Below are positions 4,896 to 12,842 of a stretch of DNA of 15,248 bases, piece by piece. A program made the position numbers and the translations under genes. The DNA comes from Candidatus Hodarchaeota archaeon. GTDB taxonomy: Archaea; Asgardarchaeota; Heimdallarchaeia; Hodarchaeales; Hodarchaeaceae. How positions within the stretch are numbered: the stretch's first letter is position 1; every line of letters starts with the position of its first letter. The stretch is taken from the NCBI GenBank assembly GCA_016840285.1, contig JAEOSR010000173.1:1-15248 (forward strand), read 5' to 3'. The notes beneath the pieces are model-generated. The model saw only the letters and a list, made by a program, of their open reading frames with translations, was not told the DNA's origin and made no database searches.

Positions 4896-6806
4896 TTAGG
4901 TTCTTCGCCTTCTTCGTTTGATATGAATGATAGTAATTCCGACTATGGTGAATGCGGTAGCTATTTCAAATCCAGATGAAGCTTCTGAACTAGGACTCTT
5001 GTGTGTAGTTGTTGATGGTTCAGCCTCCTTACGTACGGAAAAATGCCAATTTTCGTGGCGTAAAAGGCTCACGTATTGGCCTGGTACACGTTCATTCCAC
5101 TTATAGGGGCCAAAACCAATCATTTGCTCATCAGTGGGTTCAAAGTCAGTGATATTCTCCACATCTTTCCAAATGTGCCAGGGGACAATCCGTGCATAAC
5201 TCGTAATATCGGTCCACACGAAGGCATCCGTTTTATTGACATAGAGTTCGATTGTGTAATCATCAGGTGTATCAATACGATAAATATTCTTGATCTCTAT
5301 GGGAACATACATAACTTCAGGGTAAGAGTAATTTTGGACAATTTCAAAGGAGAATTTGACATCTTTTGAGGTAACAGGATGGCCATCATGCCATGAGGCA
5401 TTTTCATACAGGTAAAATGTGAACTTTTGACCATCTTGGACACCAGCTGCAGCCTGAGCTGTAGTCTGTTCAGTGTCCCAATCCCAAGCCAAGTTTGGAA
5501 TTGGCTTCCATGTGTTTGGATCTGGCTGCCAAAGGCCTCCATAGATGTAGTTATGAATGAATGATCGAACCCCAATCTCATCTCCGAATCTAAAACTATT
5601 CTTTGTATCAAGATCAGCCATCGCGGAATATGTCAATATCCCACCATAAGGCCCCCCTTCGGTTTCCTTCAGGTGTACTTTTGTTGCTACGTAAGGATTA
5701 GCCGAACTAGCGGTACCTTTCCCTGAAAACTCGATAATACCCTCAAATTTGTCATTACGATAAGCATTAATGACTATAGGACTGTAAATGGCAATTACAG
5801 GCTGTTCATAAGCCAGCAGTTGTGCAGCTTCACGGGAATATTTCTTCACATCACTAGTATTAGTGGCTGTTAGCATCTTTTCAAGAACAGAATCGACAGT
5901 TGTGTTATAGAATCGATGCAGGACTGGATTCCATTCACCATCCGAATGAAAGTCATAAAGGGTTTTGGGGGGTATAAACCTCGGATGAAATCCCTCTCGA
6001 TAACACACGGCCCAATAATTACCAGCATAAACTTCCGCCCAAATTTCGCCAGGCCAGTCTTTTTCAATAACCATGGAGCGGAGACCCATTTTCGTTAAGC
6101 CCTCACAAAGTACTTCAGAGGCTACAATCGCGGGGTCAAATCCAGTCGTTGCAGTGATATTGATTGCGAGAAGTGGGTCATTATCATCCAAGTCAACGCC
6201 AGTATCCCACTGATTATTGTTATTCTTGTCGTATTCCCGCCAACCATCACCATCTAAGTCAATAAACCCAGCATTTTCAAGAGATGTGTTACCAGATATA
6301 AAATCAGTATCATAGAAGTATGACTCCAAATCGTTTTCTACAGCCCATTCAGTTAAACATGTAGGAATATAACTATCTAATGGTGTTCCCAGATCTCCCA
6401 CGATCTCCTCTTTAGCCTTGTATTTATCCATGCCAAAAGCCATCGCACGACGGTATGCGGTGATATTCGTGGGGAATCGTTCGCAATTCAAGATTAGAGT
6501 CCGAAATGAGGCACTTGGAGTATAGGTGACGCTGATATTTGGATTACTACGTAGTTCAAGTTCATACTCGGGTAACATGTCATAATCATGAACATCGATT
6601 TCCCCATTCTGGAGTGCTTCCATCGCTTGAGAGGTTTCCTCGTATACCTTGATGAGTATTTCATCCACGTATCCTCCATGAGGTCGGAAAACACTAGCCC
6701 ACATAACATTATTACTACTTACTGGTAATACAGAGCTAGTAGAGATAAAAAATAGGGTTATTAGGACCATAATTTCTCCTAATCTAAATGTCTGTCCTTT
6801 TCCCAT
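4896..6806 (-). CDS. Family 5 ABC substrate-binding protein with swapped halves, C-terminally anchored
   Basis: This is a peptide/nickel-type (SBP_bac_5) extracellular receptor of 636 residues that would hand solutes to an ABC importer; no permease or ATPase gene is nearby. Counting from ATG 6806, a signal peptide (about 1-32) is followed by what is normally the second half of the family (about 42-365). This includes EILIKV...EALQNGEIDV, the RRAMAFGMDK helix, a DLDGDGWREY acidic loop, and the ending PVIAIYSPIVINAYR. Only then comes the normal first half (about 384-590): GGILTYSAM, ENASWHDGHPVTSKDVKFSF, VPWHIW, GFGPYKW and LLRHENWHF. A Ser/Thr stalk, a membrane helix (about 612-628) and RRRRR end the protein. 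ATG 6806 has GGAG six bases upstream; GTG 6845 would add 13 residues. The family call is secure. The order is a circular permutation, supported by a relic copy at 10647-10878. Confidence 0.85.
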   Translation of the reverse strand: MGKGQTFRLGEIMVLITLFFISTSSVLPVSSNNVMWASVFRPHGGYVDEILIKVYEETSQAMEALQNGEIDVHDYDMLPEYELELRSNPNISVTYTPSASFRTLILNCERFPTNITAYRRAMAFGMDKYKAKEEIVGDLGTPLDSYIPTCLTEWAVENDLESYFYDTDFISGNTSLENAGFIDLDGDGWREYDKNNNNQWDTGVDLDDNDPLLAINITATTGFDPAIVASEVLCEGLTKMGLRSMVIEKDWPGEIWAEVYAGNYWAVCYREGFHPRFIPPKTLYDFHSDGEWNPVLHRFYNTTVDSVLEKMLTATNTSDVKKYSREAAQLLAYEQPVIAIYSPIVINAYRNDKFEGIIEFSGKGTASSANPYVATKVHLKETEGGPYGGILTYSAMADLDTKNSFRFGDEIGVRSFIHNYIYGGLWQPDPNTWKPIPNLAWDWDTEQTTAQAAAGVQDGQKFTFYLYENASWHDGHPVTSKDVKFSFEIVQNYSYPEVMYVPIEIKNIYRIDTPDDYTIELYVNKTDAFVWTDITSYARIVPWHIWKDVENITDFEPTDEQMIGFGPYKWNERVPGQYVSLLRHENWHFSVRKEAEPSTTTHKSPSSEASSGFEIATAFTIVGITIIHIKRRRRRT

Positions 6807-7003
6807 GAGAAACTCCACTCGGTTCAAGTTTAATTGTACCGACACCTATCTTATGCAGACGAGTTTATTAAGTTTTCAATGATCAGCGAGTAAAATCTCC
6901 TCCCCTTTTACCATCAAACAATAGTTTTAATTTTTGATTTATTCGAAAACTGCTTTATTTCAAAGATTCAGTAATTTTTTTACCAAATTTCCTTATGGTA
7001 GGC
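6807..7003 (-). promoter_or_regulatory. Leader and promoter region of the binding-protein gene
   Basis: On the minus strand CTTAATAAACT (about 6864-6874) is a TATA-like box. It would place a transcript start near 6845 and leave a roughly 39-base leader carrying the GGAG site before ATG 6806. The rest is AT-rich with T/A runs, and I see no gene in it. Confidence 0.35.
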
Positions 7004-7059
7004 GTAAAATTCCAATTATAATTATGTCAACATTCCCAGAACCCAGACCAAGATGAATA
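7004..7059 (-). repeat. 3'-flanking direct repeat, copy B
   Basis: This is the partner of 4818-4873. It starts four bases after the stop codon of the WD40 gene, whereas copy A is 22 bases after its gene. The one-frame peptide of copy A is interrupted by TGA here, so the element is not coding in this copy. Confidence 0.6.
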
Positions 7060-7063
7060 TCTT

Positions 7064-10000
7064 TCAAGATTTACCATCTTCTTCTTTTACTATCTCAAGA
7101 ACCTTACGTAAATAACTTTGAACAACTTGAATCTGATCTTCTTCCGAAAGCGCTTTCTCTTCTTCTAAAAGGTCAAATAGTCTCTGCTTATGTTGTAGAA
7201 AAGCCTCTGACTCTGAATCGGCTTTACTCAGATAAATAGTTAGACCTGCAGTTTCAGCTGTCGCTTTACAGAGCTTTAGCCACTCCTCCACTTGATTGAA
7301 CTGATATGAACCAAGGGCAATTTTAGCGTGGAGCAGATAGGCCTCGCACAACATGTCAGAAAGTTGGTGGTTTTTTGAAGCCTTCTGCCACTCATCTAAT
7401 CGAGATTTCATTCTTTCTTCAATGGATTCTACAGGGTTAACAAGCCAATTCCTGAATTCAGATTTCACTAACGCACCCTCACATAGCAATTGATACTCAT
7501 TGCTTAATCCTTCTGTTTGAAGAGCTGCTGTCCATGATTTCTCAGCAGCCTCCCACCTCTTTTCTGTTTCAGCGACCAGGGCCTGAATCATTAGATCAAA
7601 TGCTTCAACAGTGGGGATTTTATGAGATTGTTTTGGAAATCGTGTTAGAACGGAACTTGCAGCAGTTAAAGTCTCTTTTTCAGTTTGCACCCAAGCAACT
7701 TTAAAAATAGCTTCAGCCGTCAAAGGGGGATTATCAAGACGTTCTGAAACATTTAGCGCTTGATTGTAGTGATTAAGAGCCTCAGGGAAGTTCTCTTGGA
7801 AATAAGCAGAATTACCAAGCTCTATTAACTTTTTTGCATCTTTTTTAGCTTGTACAAAGGCTGTATAATCCTCATACTCGGATACATGTATTTTCAAGGC
7901 AGTCGGATAATCAGGTGCCTTATATCGACTTACCAATGCATTTTGAGTCCTTTTTCTGTGATTCATAAACGTAACAATACCTAAAGCCGTTATAATGAGA
8001 AGAATCATTATTCTGATGACAAGAAACGCACTCAGGGCAAAAAGAGGGACATTCCAGAAATCTCGGGGATTACTCCCTCCTCTGAATTCATCGAGGTTAC
8101 TCACCCAATCACCATCTGGATCATCTGTGGTATCGGAACCATTCCTAGGATTAAAACCATAATTATTGTCAGAGTACTTGAATTCCCACCAGTCAGGCAT
8201 CTCATCCAGATCACTATCAGATTGATTTGCCCAGCTCCCAAACATGTATTCTTGGAGGTTGGTCAAAGTATCGTTATCTTTGTCTCTAGCAGCATCATTA
8301 ACCCTGGGATTTAAATCCATCTGGTACTCATAGAATGCTGGCAAATCGTCCTCATCGTTATCACTTTTAGGATTATTAACCACAGGGTCTAAACCTCCCA
8401 AATATTCCCAAGTATCAGGCATATTATCGCCATCAGAATCAAAGTCGAGAGGATCAGTTTTTAGGAAAAACTCAAGAGAATTGATTAAACCATCATTGTC
8501 ATTATCATCAAACTTGTCGAAAAAATAAGTTGGATTTAAACCGTTTTGAAGTTCCCAACTATCCATCATTCCGTCAACGTCAATATCAAACTTTATTGAG
8601 GCAACAGACCAAATATAAATAGTGTGATTGGTATTTCCTGAAGCTAGGAGTTTCCCATCAGGGGAAAAGTCGATAGATTCGATACCAGCAGAATTCACTA
8701 TTAAAGTTTGAATTATATCTGTCGTTGTCATGTTCCAGAGCTTAATAGTACCATCTCTAGCTGCTGAAGCGAGGATTAACCCATTTGGAGAAAATTTGAC
8801 TGACCTTACACTTGTATCATGGCCAGGGAGGTCTTGGTCTTCTCCAGTAATAATACTCCAAAGCTTAATTGAACCATCTAGACTTCCCGAGGCGAGGAGA
8901 GTCCCATTTGGAGAAAAAGTGACAGTTTTTACATAGGAGACATGCCCTGGGAGAGACCGCCATAGTTCTCCAGTATTCACGTCCCAGAGCTTGATTATTT
9001 TTTCTGCACTACTTCCCGAGGCGAGAAGTGACCCATTTGGGGAAAATATGATGGACTCGACAACAGAAGCATGCCCTTCGAGATCTTGCCTTAGTTCTCC
9101 AGTGACCACATTCCATACCTTAATGGATCCATCTGCAGATCCTGAGGCGAGGAGGGTCCCATTTGGGGAAAAGACCACAGAATAGATATCTTCAATATGG
9201 CCAGTAAAATTTTGAACTTCTTGCCCAGTAGTCACATTCCAGAGCTTAATAGTATTATCTGCACTACCCGAGGCGAGAAGGGTTCCATTCGGTGAAAAGG
9301 TGACTGTAAAAACATCATCAGAGTGGCCAGTCAAATTCTGAACCACTTGCCCAGTAACCACATTCCAGAGCTTAACAGTATTATCCGCACTGCTTGAGGT
9401 GAGGAAGGTTCCGTTCGGGGAAAAATCGACTGACAATACACTCTCTTCGTGTCCAAAGAGAGTAAGGATTTCATCCTTAAGAACTACATTCCAGAGTCTA
9501 ATGATGCTATCAGCGCCTCCTGAGGCGAGGATTGTCCCATCGGGTGAAAAAGAAACTGAAAACACAGATGCTCCTTGTTCTATGGAAATTAATAATAATT
9601 CTCCTCCACTAGGAGTTGTATTCCATAATTTAATGCCATTTTCACTACCAGAGGCTAAATTTTTTCCATTTGGTGAGAAAGCAACTGAAAATAATTGTTC
9701 TTCAAGTTCCGTTTGAATTGATAGAAGCTTTCCTTCAGAAGTTATGTCCCAGAGCTTGATTGCCCCAAAAGCACTTCCTGAAGCGAGAATGGTTCCATCA
9801 GGTGAGAAAACAACTGATATTATATCGTCAGTTGACTCCGTTAAGTCTCGCACTTTTTTTCCATTGGTAGCATTCCATAGATAAATAATCCCATTTCCAC
9901 CACCAGAGGCAAGAATTTCCCCGTTTGACGAAATAGTGACTGAAAACACAGGAGTGGGGTGTTCAAGCATACTTTGCCTTTCTTCCCCACTAGTTACATT

Positions 10001-10555
10001 CCACAGCTTAATGGTGGTATCTAGACTCCCTGAAATGAGAGTTGCCCCATCTGGAGAAAAAACAACAGAATACACAGCCTTTGTGTGGCCCGAGAGGTTT
10101 TGGATAACTTCTCCAGTTGATACATCCCAGAGATAAATGTAGGAGTCACCGCTCCCTGAAGCTAGAATTGTCCCATCAGGTGAAAAAGCGAGCGAATTCA
10201 CTGTTTTACTATGCCCTGTCAGGTTTAGGGGTAACTCATCTCCTGTAATCACGTCCCACAGCTTGATGGTTCCATCAGTACTCCCTGAGGCTACTGTTCT
10301 TCCATCTGGTGAAAAAACGATTGACTGAATCGAACCAAAATGTCCAATTAAATGAGAAAAAGTGGTTCCAGAATCAGGATTTTCTAAAGAGATATCTCGG
10401 AAGATTTCACACTGCTCGGGAATGAATTTAGATTTTGCCATTTGAGGGAAAATTTCATTGGTAAAAGTACCCCTGAGTATGAACAACGAAATATTAGGGA
10501 TAATAATAACAGGTAATAGCAATATTACCAACATTCCTCGTTCTCGCATTGGCAT
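7064..10555 (-). CDS. Transmembrane WD40 / Ca-binding-repeat / TPR protein
   Basis: This 1163-residue protein has a striking order of parts. Residues 1-30 are a short basic start and a hydrophobic signal or anchor. Residues about 72-652 hold 14 WD40 blades, each with the core FSPxGxxLASGSxDxxIKLW; that is enough for two seven-bladed propellers. Residues about 657-832 are acidic thrombospondin-3-like repeats (DSDGDNMPDTWEYLGGLDP and relatives) that usually bind Ca2+. A single membrane helix follows (about 835-865) with NHRKR on its far side. Residues about 905-1163 are helical, with a clear TPR (LGNSAYFQENFPEALNHYNQAL at about 913-934), split by AYFQE and EALNHY landmarks. The outer part is rich in N-glycosylation sequons. 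It is probably a surface sensor or adhesion scaffold; ligand and partners are unknown. ATG 10555 has AGGGA ten bases upstream. It lies between a binding-protein gene and a relic of one. Confidence 0.85.
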   Translation of the reverse strand: MPMRERGMLVILLLPVIIIPNISLFILRGTFTNEIFPQMAKSKFIPEQCEIFRDISLENPDSGTTFSHLIGHFGSIQSIVFSPDGRTVASGSTDGTIKLWDVITGDELPLNLTGHSKTVNSLAFSPDGTILASGSGDSYIYLWDVSTGEVIQNLSGHTKAVYSVVFSPDGATLISGSLDTTIKLWNVTSGEERQSMLEHPTPVFSVTISSNGEILASGGGNGIIYLWNATNGKKVRDLTESTDDIISVVFSPDGTILASGSAFGAIKLWDITSEGKLLSIQTELEEQLFSVAFSPNGKNLASGSENGIKLWNTTPSGGELLLISIEQGASVFSVSFSPDGTILASGGADSIIRLWNVVLKDEILTLFGHEESVLSVDFSPNGTFLTSSSADNTVKLWNVVTGQVVQNLTGHSDDVFTVTFSPNGTLLASGSADNTIKLWNVTTGQEVQNFTGHIEDIYSVVFSPNGTLLASGSADGSIKVWNVVTGELRQDLEGHASVVESIIFSPNGSLLASGSSAEKIIKLWDVNTGELWRSLPGHVSYVKTVTFSPNGTLLASGSLDGSIKLWSIITGEDQDLPGHDTSVRSVKFSPNGLILASAARDGTIKLWNMTTTDIIQTLIVNSAGIESIDFSPDGKLLASGNTNHTIYIWSVASIKFDIDVDGMMDSWELQNGLNPTYFFDKFDDNDNDGLINSLEFFLKTDPLDFDSDGDNMPDTWEYLGGLDPVVNNPKSDNDEDDLPAFYEYQMDLNPRVNDAARDKDNDTLTNLQEYMFGSWANQSDSDLDEMPDWWEFKYSDNNYGFNPRNGSDTTDDPDGDWVSNLDEFRGGSNPRDFWNVPLFALSAFLVIRIMILLIITALGIVTFMNHRKRTQNALVSRYKAPDYPTALKIHVSEYEDYTAFVQAKKDAKKLIELGNSAYFQENFPEALNHYNQALNVSERLDNPPLTAEAIFKVAWVQTEKETLTAASSVLTRFPKQSHKIPTVEAFDLMIQALVAETEKRWEAAEKSWTAALQTEGLSNEYQLLCEGALVKSEFRNWLVNPVESIEERMKSRLDEWQKASKNHQLSDMLCEAYLLHAKIALGSYQFNQVEEWLKLCKATAETAGLTIYLSKADSESEAFLQHKQRLFDLLEEEKALSEEDQIQVVQSYLRKVLEIVKEEDGKS
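8602..10342 (-). repeat. 14 tandem WD40-coding units of about 126 bp
   Basis: The DNA of the WD40 region is a degenerate tandem repeat with a period of about 126 bases (42 codons). Units 8-10 (about 9080-9460) remain visibly alike at DNA level, for example the shared run CACATTCCAGAGCTTAA on the plus strand. This suggests later duplication of central blades. Units 4-7 are more diverged, and blade 6 is one residue short in its last strand. Confidence 0.8.
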
Positions 10556-10646
10556 TAGAAGTGAATCCCTAATTAGAATTTGATAGTTTGCTGTAACAGT
10601 TTAATTACCTGGCTGCTATCTCGTCTAGATCAGTAAGAATAGCGGT
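10556..10646 (-). promoter_or_regulatory. Upstream region of the WD40 gene
   Basis: This AT-rich spacer lies between the relic gene and the WD40 gene. AGGGA (minus strand) lies ten bases before ATG 10555. AATTAAAC near 10596-10604 on the minus strand is a weak TATA candidate. No other structure was seen. Confidence 0.25.
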
Positions 10647-10878
10647 TCATCTTCTTCTTCGATATATATAAATGATAACAATTCCGACTAAAGCACACAC
10701 TGAAACTATTCAGATCCATATGTATCTTGTGAATTAGTACTCTCTTGGGAAGAAGTTGTTGATGGATCAGGTATGGAAAAATGCCAGTCCTCGTGGCGTA
10801 ATAGGCTAACATATTGGCCTGGAGCACGTTCATCCCACTTGTAAGGGCCAAAACCAATCAGTTGTGCATCAGTAGGTT
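10647..10878 (-). pseudogene. Decayed 3' end of a second swapped-half substrate-binding protein
   Basis: Read on the minus strand, the frame gives PTDAQLIGFGPYKWDERAPG, then QYVSLLRHEDWHFS, nearly identical to residues about 557-590 of the intact binding protein at 4896-6806. A Ser/Thr stalk follows, then an in-frame TAG (complement of 10706-10708). A one-base shift at about 10710 restores a membrane helix and tail, IVSVCALVGIVIIYIYRRRR, ending in TGA at 10647. The N-terminal about 90 percent of the gene is missing: similarity stops at about 10878, 17 bases from the end of the dehydrogenase gene. It is a truncated, frameshifted relic. It keeps the same odd order (first-half domain followed directly by the anchor), so the swap existed before this duplication or transfer. 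Confidence 0.85.
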
Positions 10879-10894
10879 ACGGATAGAATAGCAT

Positions 10895-11863
10895 TCAATC
10901 ATACTGTTGCATCAACATAAGGAGCTGAAAAGTAGCGGCTTCTTTTTGTCGCATTGATTCCTGTATGTCCTTTCGAGTATAATCGTGAAAACCTTTTCCA
11001 CTTTTTATACCAAGCTCACCAGCTTCGATCATTTGTGTTAAGAATGCGGGAGGTGTGGTTGAACGATCTAAGGTAGGATAGAGATAAGTAAGAACATTTT
11101 GAATTGTATCTAAACCCATAAGATCTACCATCTCGAATATTTTCATAATGGGAAGGCGTAAACCCAAACCATACCTCACAGTTGTCTCTAAATCCGTAAC
11201 TTCCATAACATCTTCATCTAATAAGTGTATTACTTCCCTAAATAACGCTGCTTGTAATCTATTATGGACATAACCAGGAACATCTTTCTTAACTAGGACA
11301 GGGCGTTTATTGAGGTTTGAAAGAAGTTCCATAATCGTTTGGACAGTCTGATCCGATGTTTGCTGTCCTTTGACTACTTCTACAAGAGGCATGAGAAGAG
11401 GGGGATTCATAAAATGAGTACCGATGCAAAGTTTAGGACGGCTAGTAGCATTAGCGATATTAGTAATACTTAATCCAGAAGAATTGGTTGCTAGGATAGT
11501 TGTTGGGGATGTGAGGTCATCTAATTTTTCAAAAACTTTAAGTTTTAGTTCAATCTTTTCTGGAACAGCTTCAATGATGAGGTGAGAGTCAGCAAGAGAG
11601 TCGATATCAGTCTCCAATTGGATCTGGTTACGTGCTATCTCGAGATCAGAAGAACTGAATAAACCAGTACTGCTAACCTTGGCGAAATCTGTATCCATAC
11701 GAGCCTTAGCCTTTTCTATCTGGCTAGAGGAGATATCATACATCAGAATTGTATATTCCGAAGAAGCTCCAAAAATTGCGAAGAGCTCTGCAATCGAAGG
11801 CCCCATCACCCCAGCACCAATAATGCCAATTTTTTTAATATCTGAAACATCCACTTCTTTCAC
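10895..11863 (-). CDS. 3-hydroxyacyl-CoA dehydrogenase family protein (NAD-dependent)
   Basis: This is an NAD(P)-dependent oxidoreductase of the 3-hydroxyacyl-CoA dehydrogenase / lambda-crystallin group, 322 residues from GTG 11863. Such enzymes oxidise a 3-hydroxy group on an acyl-CoA or free hydroxy acid. The Rossmann motif GAGVMG is at residues 16-21. IIEAVPE is the conserved 'EAV.E' segment, TNSSGLSI matches the substrate/NAD loop, and THFMNPP carries the catalytic His. The C-terminal domain has PGYVHNRLQAAL, VRYGLGLRLP, a VDLMGLD helix and GIKSGKGFHDY. GTG 11863 lies ten bases after the SDR stop; a TTG at 11908 would overlap the SDR by 35 bases and add residues not typical of the family. 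It is the third gene of the operon. Its neighbours hint at a free hydroxy acid as well as a CoA ester; sequence alone does not decide. Confidence 0.85.
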   Translation of the reverse strand: MKEVDVSDIKKIGIIGAGVMGPSIAELFAIFGASSEYTILMYDISSSQIEKAKARMDTDFAKVSSTGLFSSSDLEIARNQIQLETDIDSLADSHLIIEAVPEKIELKLKVFEKLDDLTSPTTILATNSSGLSITNIANATSRPKLCIGTHFMNPPLLMPLVEVVKGQQTSDQTVQTIMELLSNLNKRPVLVKKDVPGYVHNRLQAALFREVIHLLDEDVMEVTDLETTVRYGLGLRLPIMKIFEMVDLMGLDTIQNVLTYLYPTLDRSTTPPAFLTQMIEAGELGIKSGKGFHDYTRKDIQESMRQKEAATFQLLMLMQQYD

Positions 11864-11873
11864 CAGTGTTCTT

Positions 11874-12824
11874 CTAAATTTTATATTGAGGATTTCTTTG
11901 TACTTCAAAAATTAAATCTTCTACGAATTTTTCAGGTGTAAATTCAGGTCTAAATTCTAAATCTTTGCGAACTAAGGTATCATCCCCCTCCATCATTGAT
12001 AGAAATTTTAGTAAAAAAGATAATTCGGTATCAGGTTCATATTCAATAACTGCATTTGGAATTTCCTTTTGGACAAAGTGAGCTAATTCTCGAGCTGATA
12101 CCCAAAAACCATCAAAATTATATGCTGGTTCGGTAATATCTTGTTTTAATAGACTTCCTAGGAGTTTAATTGCATCCTTAATGTATAACATAGGAATAGT
12201 AATGTCAGGATCAACATTGCAGATTGCTTTCATCCCTTGAGCTGGATATTGAATGATATTATTAGCATATATTGTCATACCAACCCCAGATCTTCCAGGC
12301 CCAATAAGAGCAGGGAATCTAAGTGTTACAAAATTGATATTTTTTCGACGACGATAATATACTCCCATTACTTCTGAACACACCTTTCCAACCCCATACA
12401 TTGTTAAGGGCTCTCGATATGTGTTTTCAGTTATCGGAAGATCCACCCCTGGGCTGTATACAGCTGCACTACTAGCGTAAAAAACATTAGAAACACCAAA
12501 TAAGTGTGCATATTCAAGAATGTGAAATGTGCCTTGAATATTGACCTGAAAGGCAGTTTTGATTTTGGTCTCTGTAAAAGGAGGCATTAAGCTCCCAAAA
12601 TGAAAGATGTTATCTATCGATGAATTAGAAAGTCGTTTTATTTCTGACCAACTGGATAGATCGCCCCTTATGATTTCTATTCTCGAGTTGTTCTTAAAAT
12701 CTTGTATTCTCTTTTCATTAATGATGTAATCGAAGAGAATTAGATCTTCATTTGTCGTCTCTATTAAATGACGTGCTAAGAATGACCCAGTGAATCCTGT
12801 ACCACCTGTTATAAGAGTTGTCAT
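11874..12824 (-). CDS. Extended short-chain dehydrogenase (NAD epimerase / threonine-dehydrogenase-like)
   Basis: This is a 316-residue extended SDR. The NAD-binding motif GGTGFTG is at 7-13. The catalytic Ser (YASSAAVYS, about 118-119), Tyr143 and Lys147 (YGVGK) are all present. Many members are sugar-nucleotide epimerases or dehydratases. Several features instead resemble SDR-type L-threonine 3-dehydrogenases: FHFGSLM, TMYGVGKVCSEV, the segment DPDITIPMLYIKDAI, and the late KDLEFRPEFTPEKFVEDL. There are no sugar or glycosyltransferase genes nearby, and the flanking genes are metabolic, so oxidation of a 3-hydroxy acid is a reasonable alternative. It starts 18 bases after the thiamine-diphosphate enzyme gene and ends ten bases before the dehydrogenase, as the middle gene of the operon. 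The fold is certain; the substrate is not. Confidence 0.85.
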   Translation of the reverse strand: MTTLITGGTGFTGSFLARHLIETTNEDLILFDYIINEKRIQDFKNNSRIEIIRGDLSSWSEIKRLSNSSIDNIFHFGSLMPPFTETKIKTAFQVNIQGTFHILEYAHLFGVSNVFYASSAAVYSPGVDLPITENTYREPLTMYGVGKVCSEVMGVYYRRRKNINFVTLRFPALIGPGRSGVGMTIYANNIIQYPAQGMKAICNVDPDITIPMLYIKDAIKLLGSLLKQDITEPAYNFDGFWVSARELAHFVQKEIPNAVIEYEPDTELSFLLKFLSMMEGDDTLVRKDLEFRPEFTPEKFVEDLIFEVQRNPQYKI

Positions 12825-12842
12825 TCCTATGCATCCACTATT

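Noticed and set aside
4896..6845. Assembly chimera as the explanation of the swapped binding protein
   Set aside because: The relic at 10647-10878 independently shows the same junction of first-half domain, stalk and anchor, so a chimera is unlikely, although the N-terminal junction is only seen once.
8730..10136. Several plus-strand open frames with repeated PFGEK-like peptides opposite the WD40 gene
   Set aside because: They are antisense shadows of the repeated WD40 codons: the repeated peptide comes from the complement of the SPxG turn. They have no starts or ribosome sites of their own.
8602..10342. Possible CRISPR or satellite array because of regular repeats
   Set aside because: The period of about 126 bases corresponds to 42 codons of WD40 blades in one open frame, and there are no short conserved repeats with unique spacers.
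10630..10857. A 75-codon minus-strand open frame over the relic gene
   Set aside because: It lies in the wrong frame. The frame matching the intact binding protein gives long, near-identical protein similarity, so this frame is accidental.
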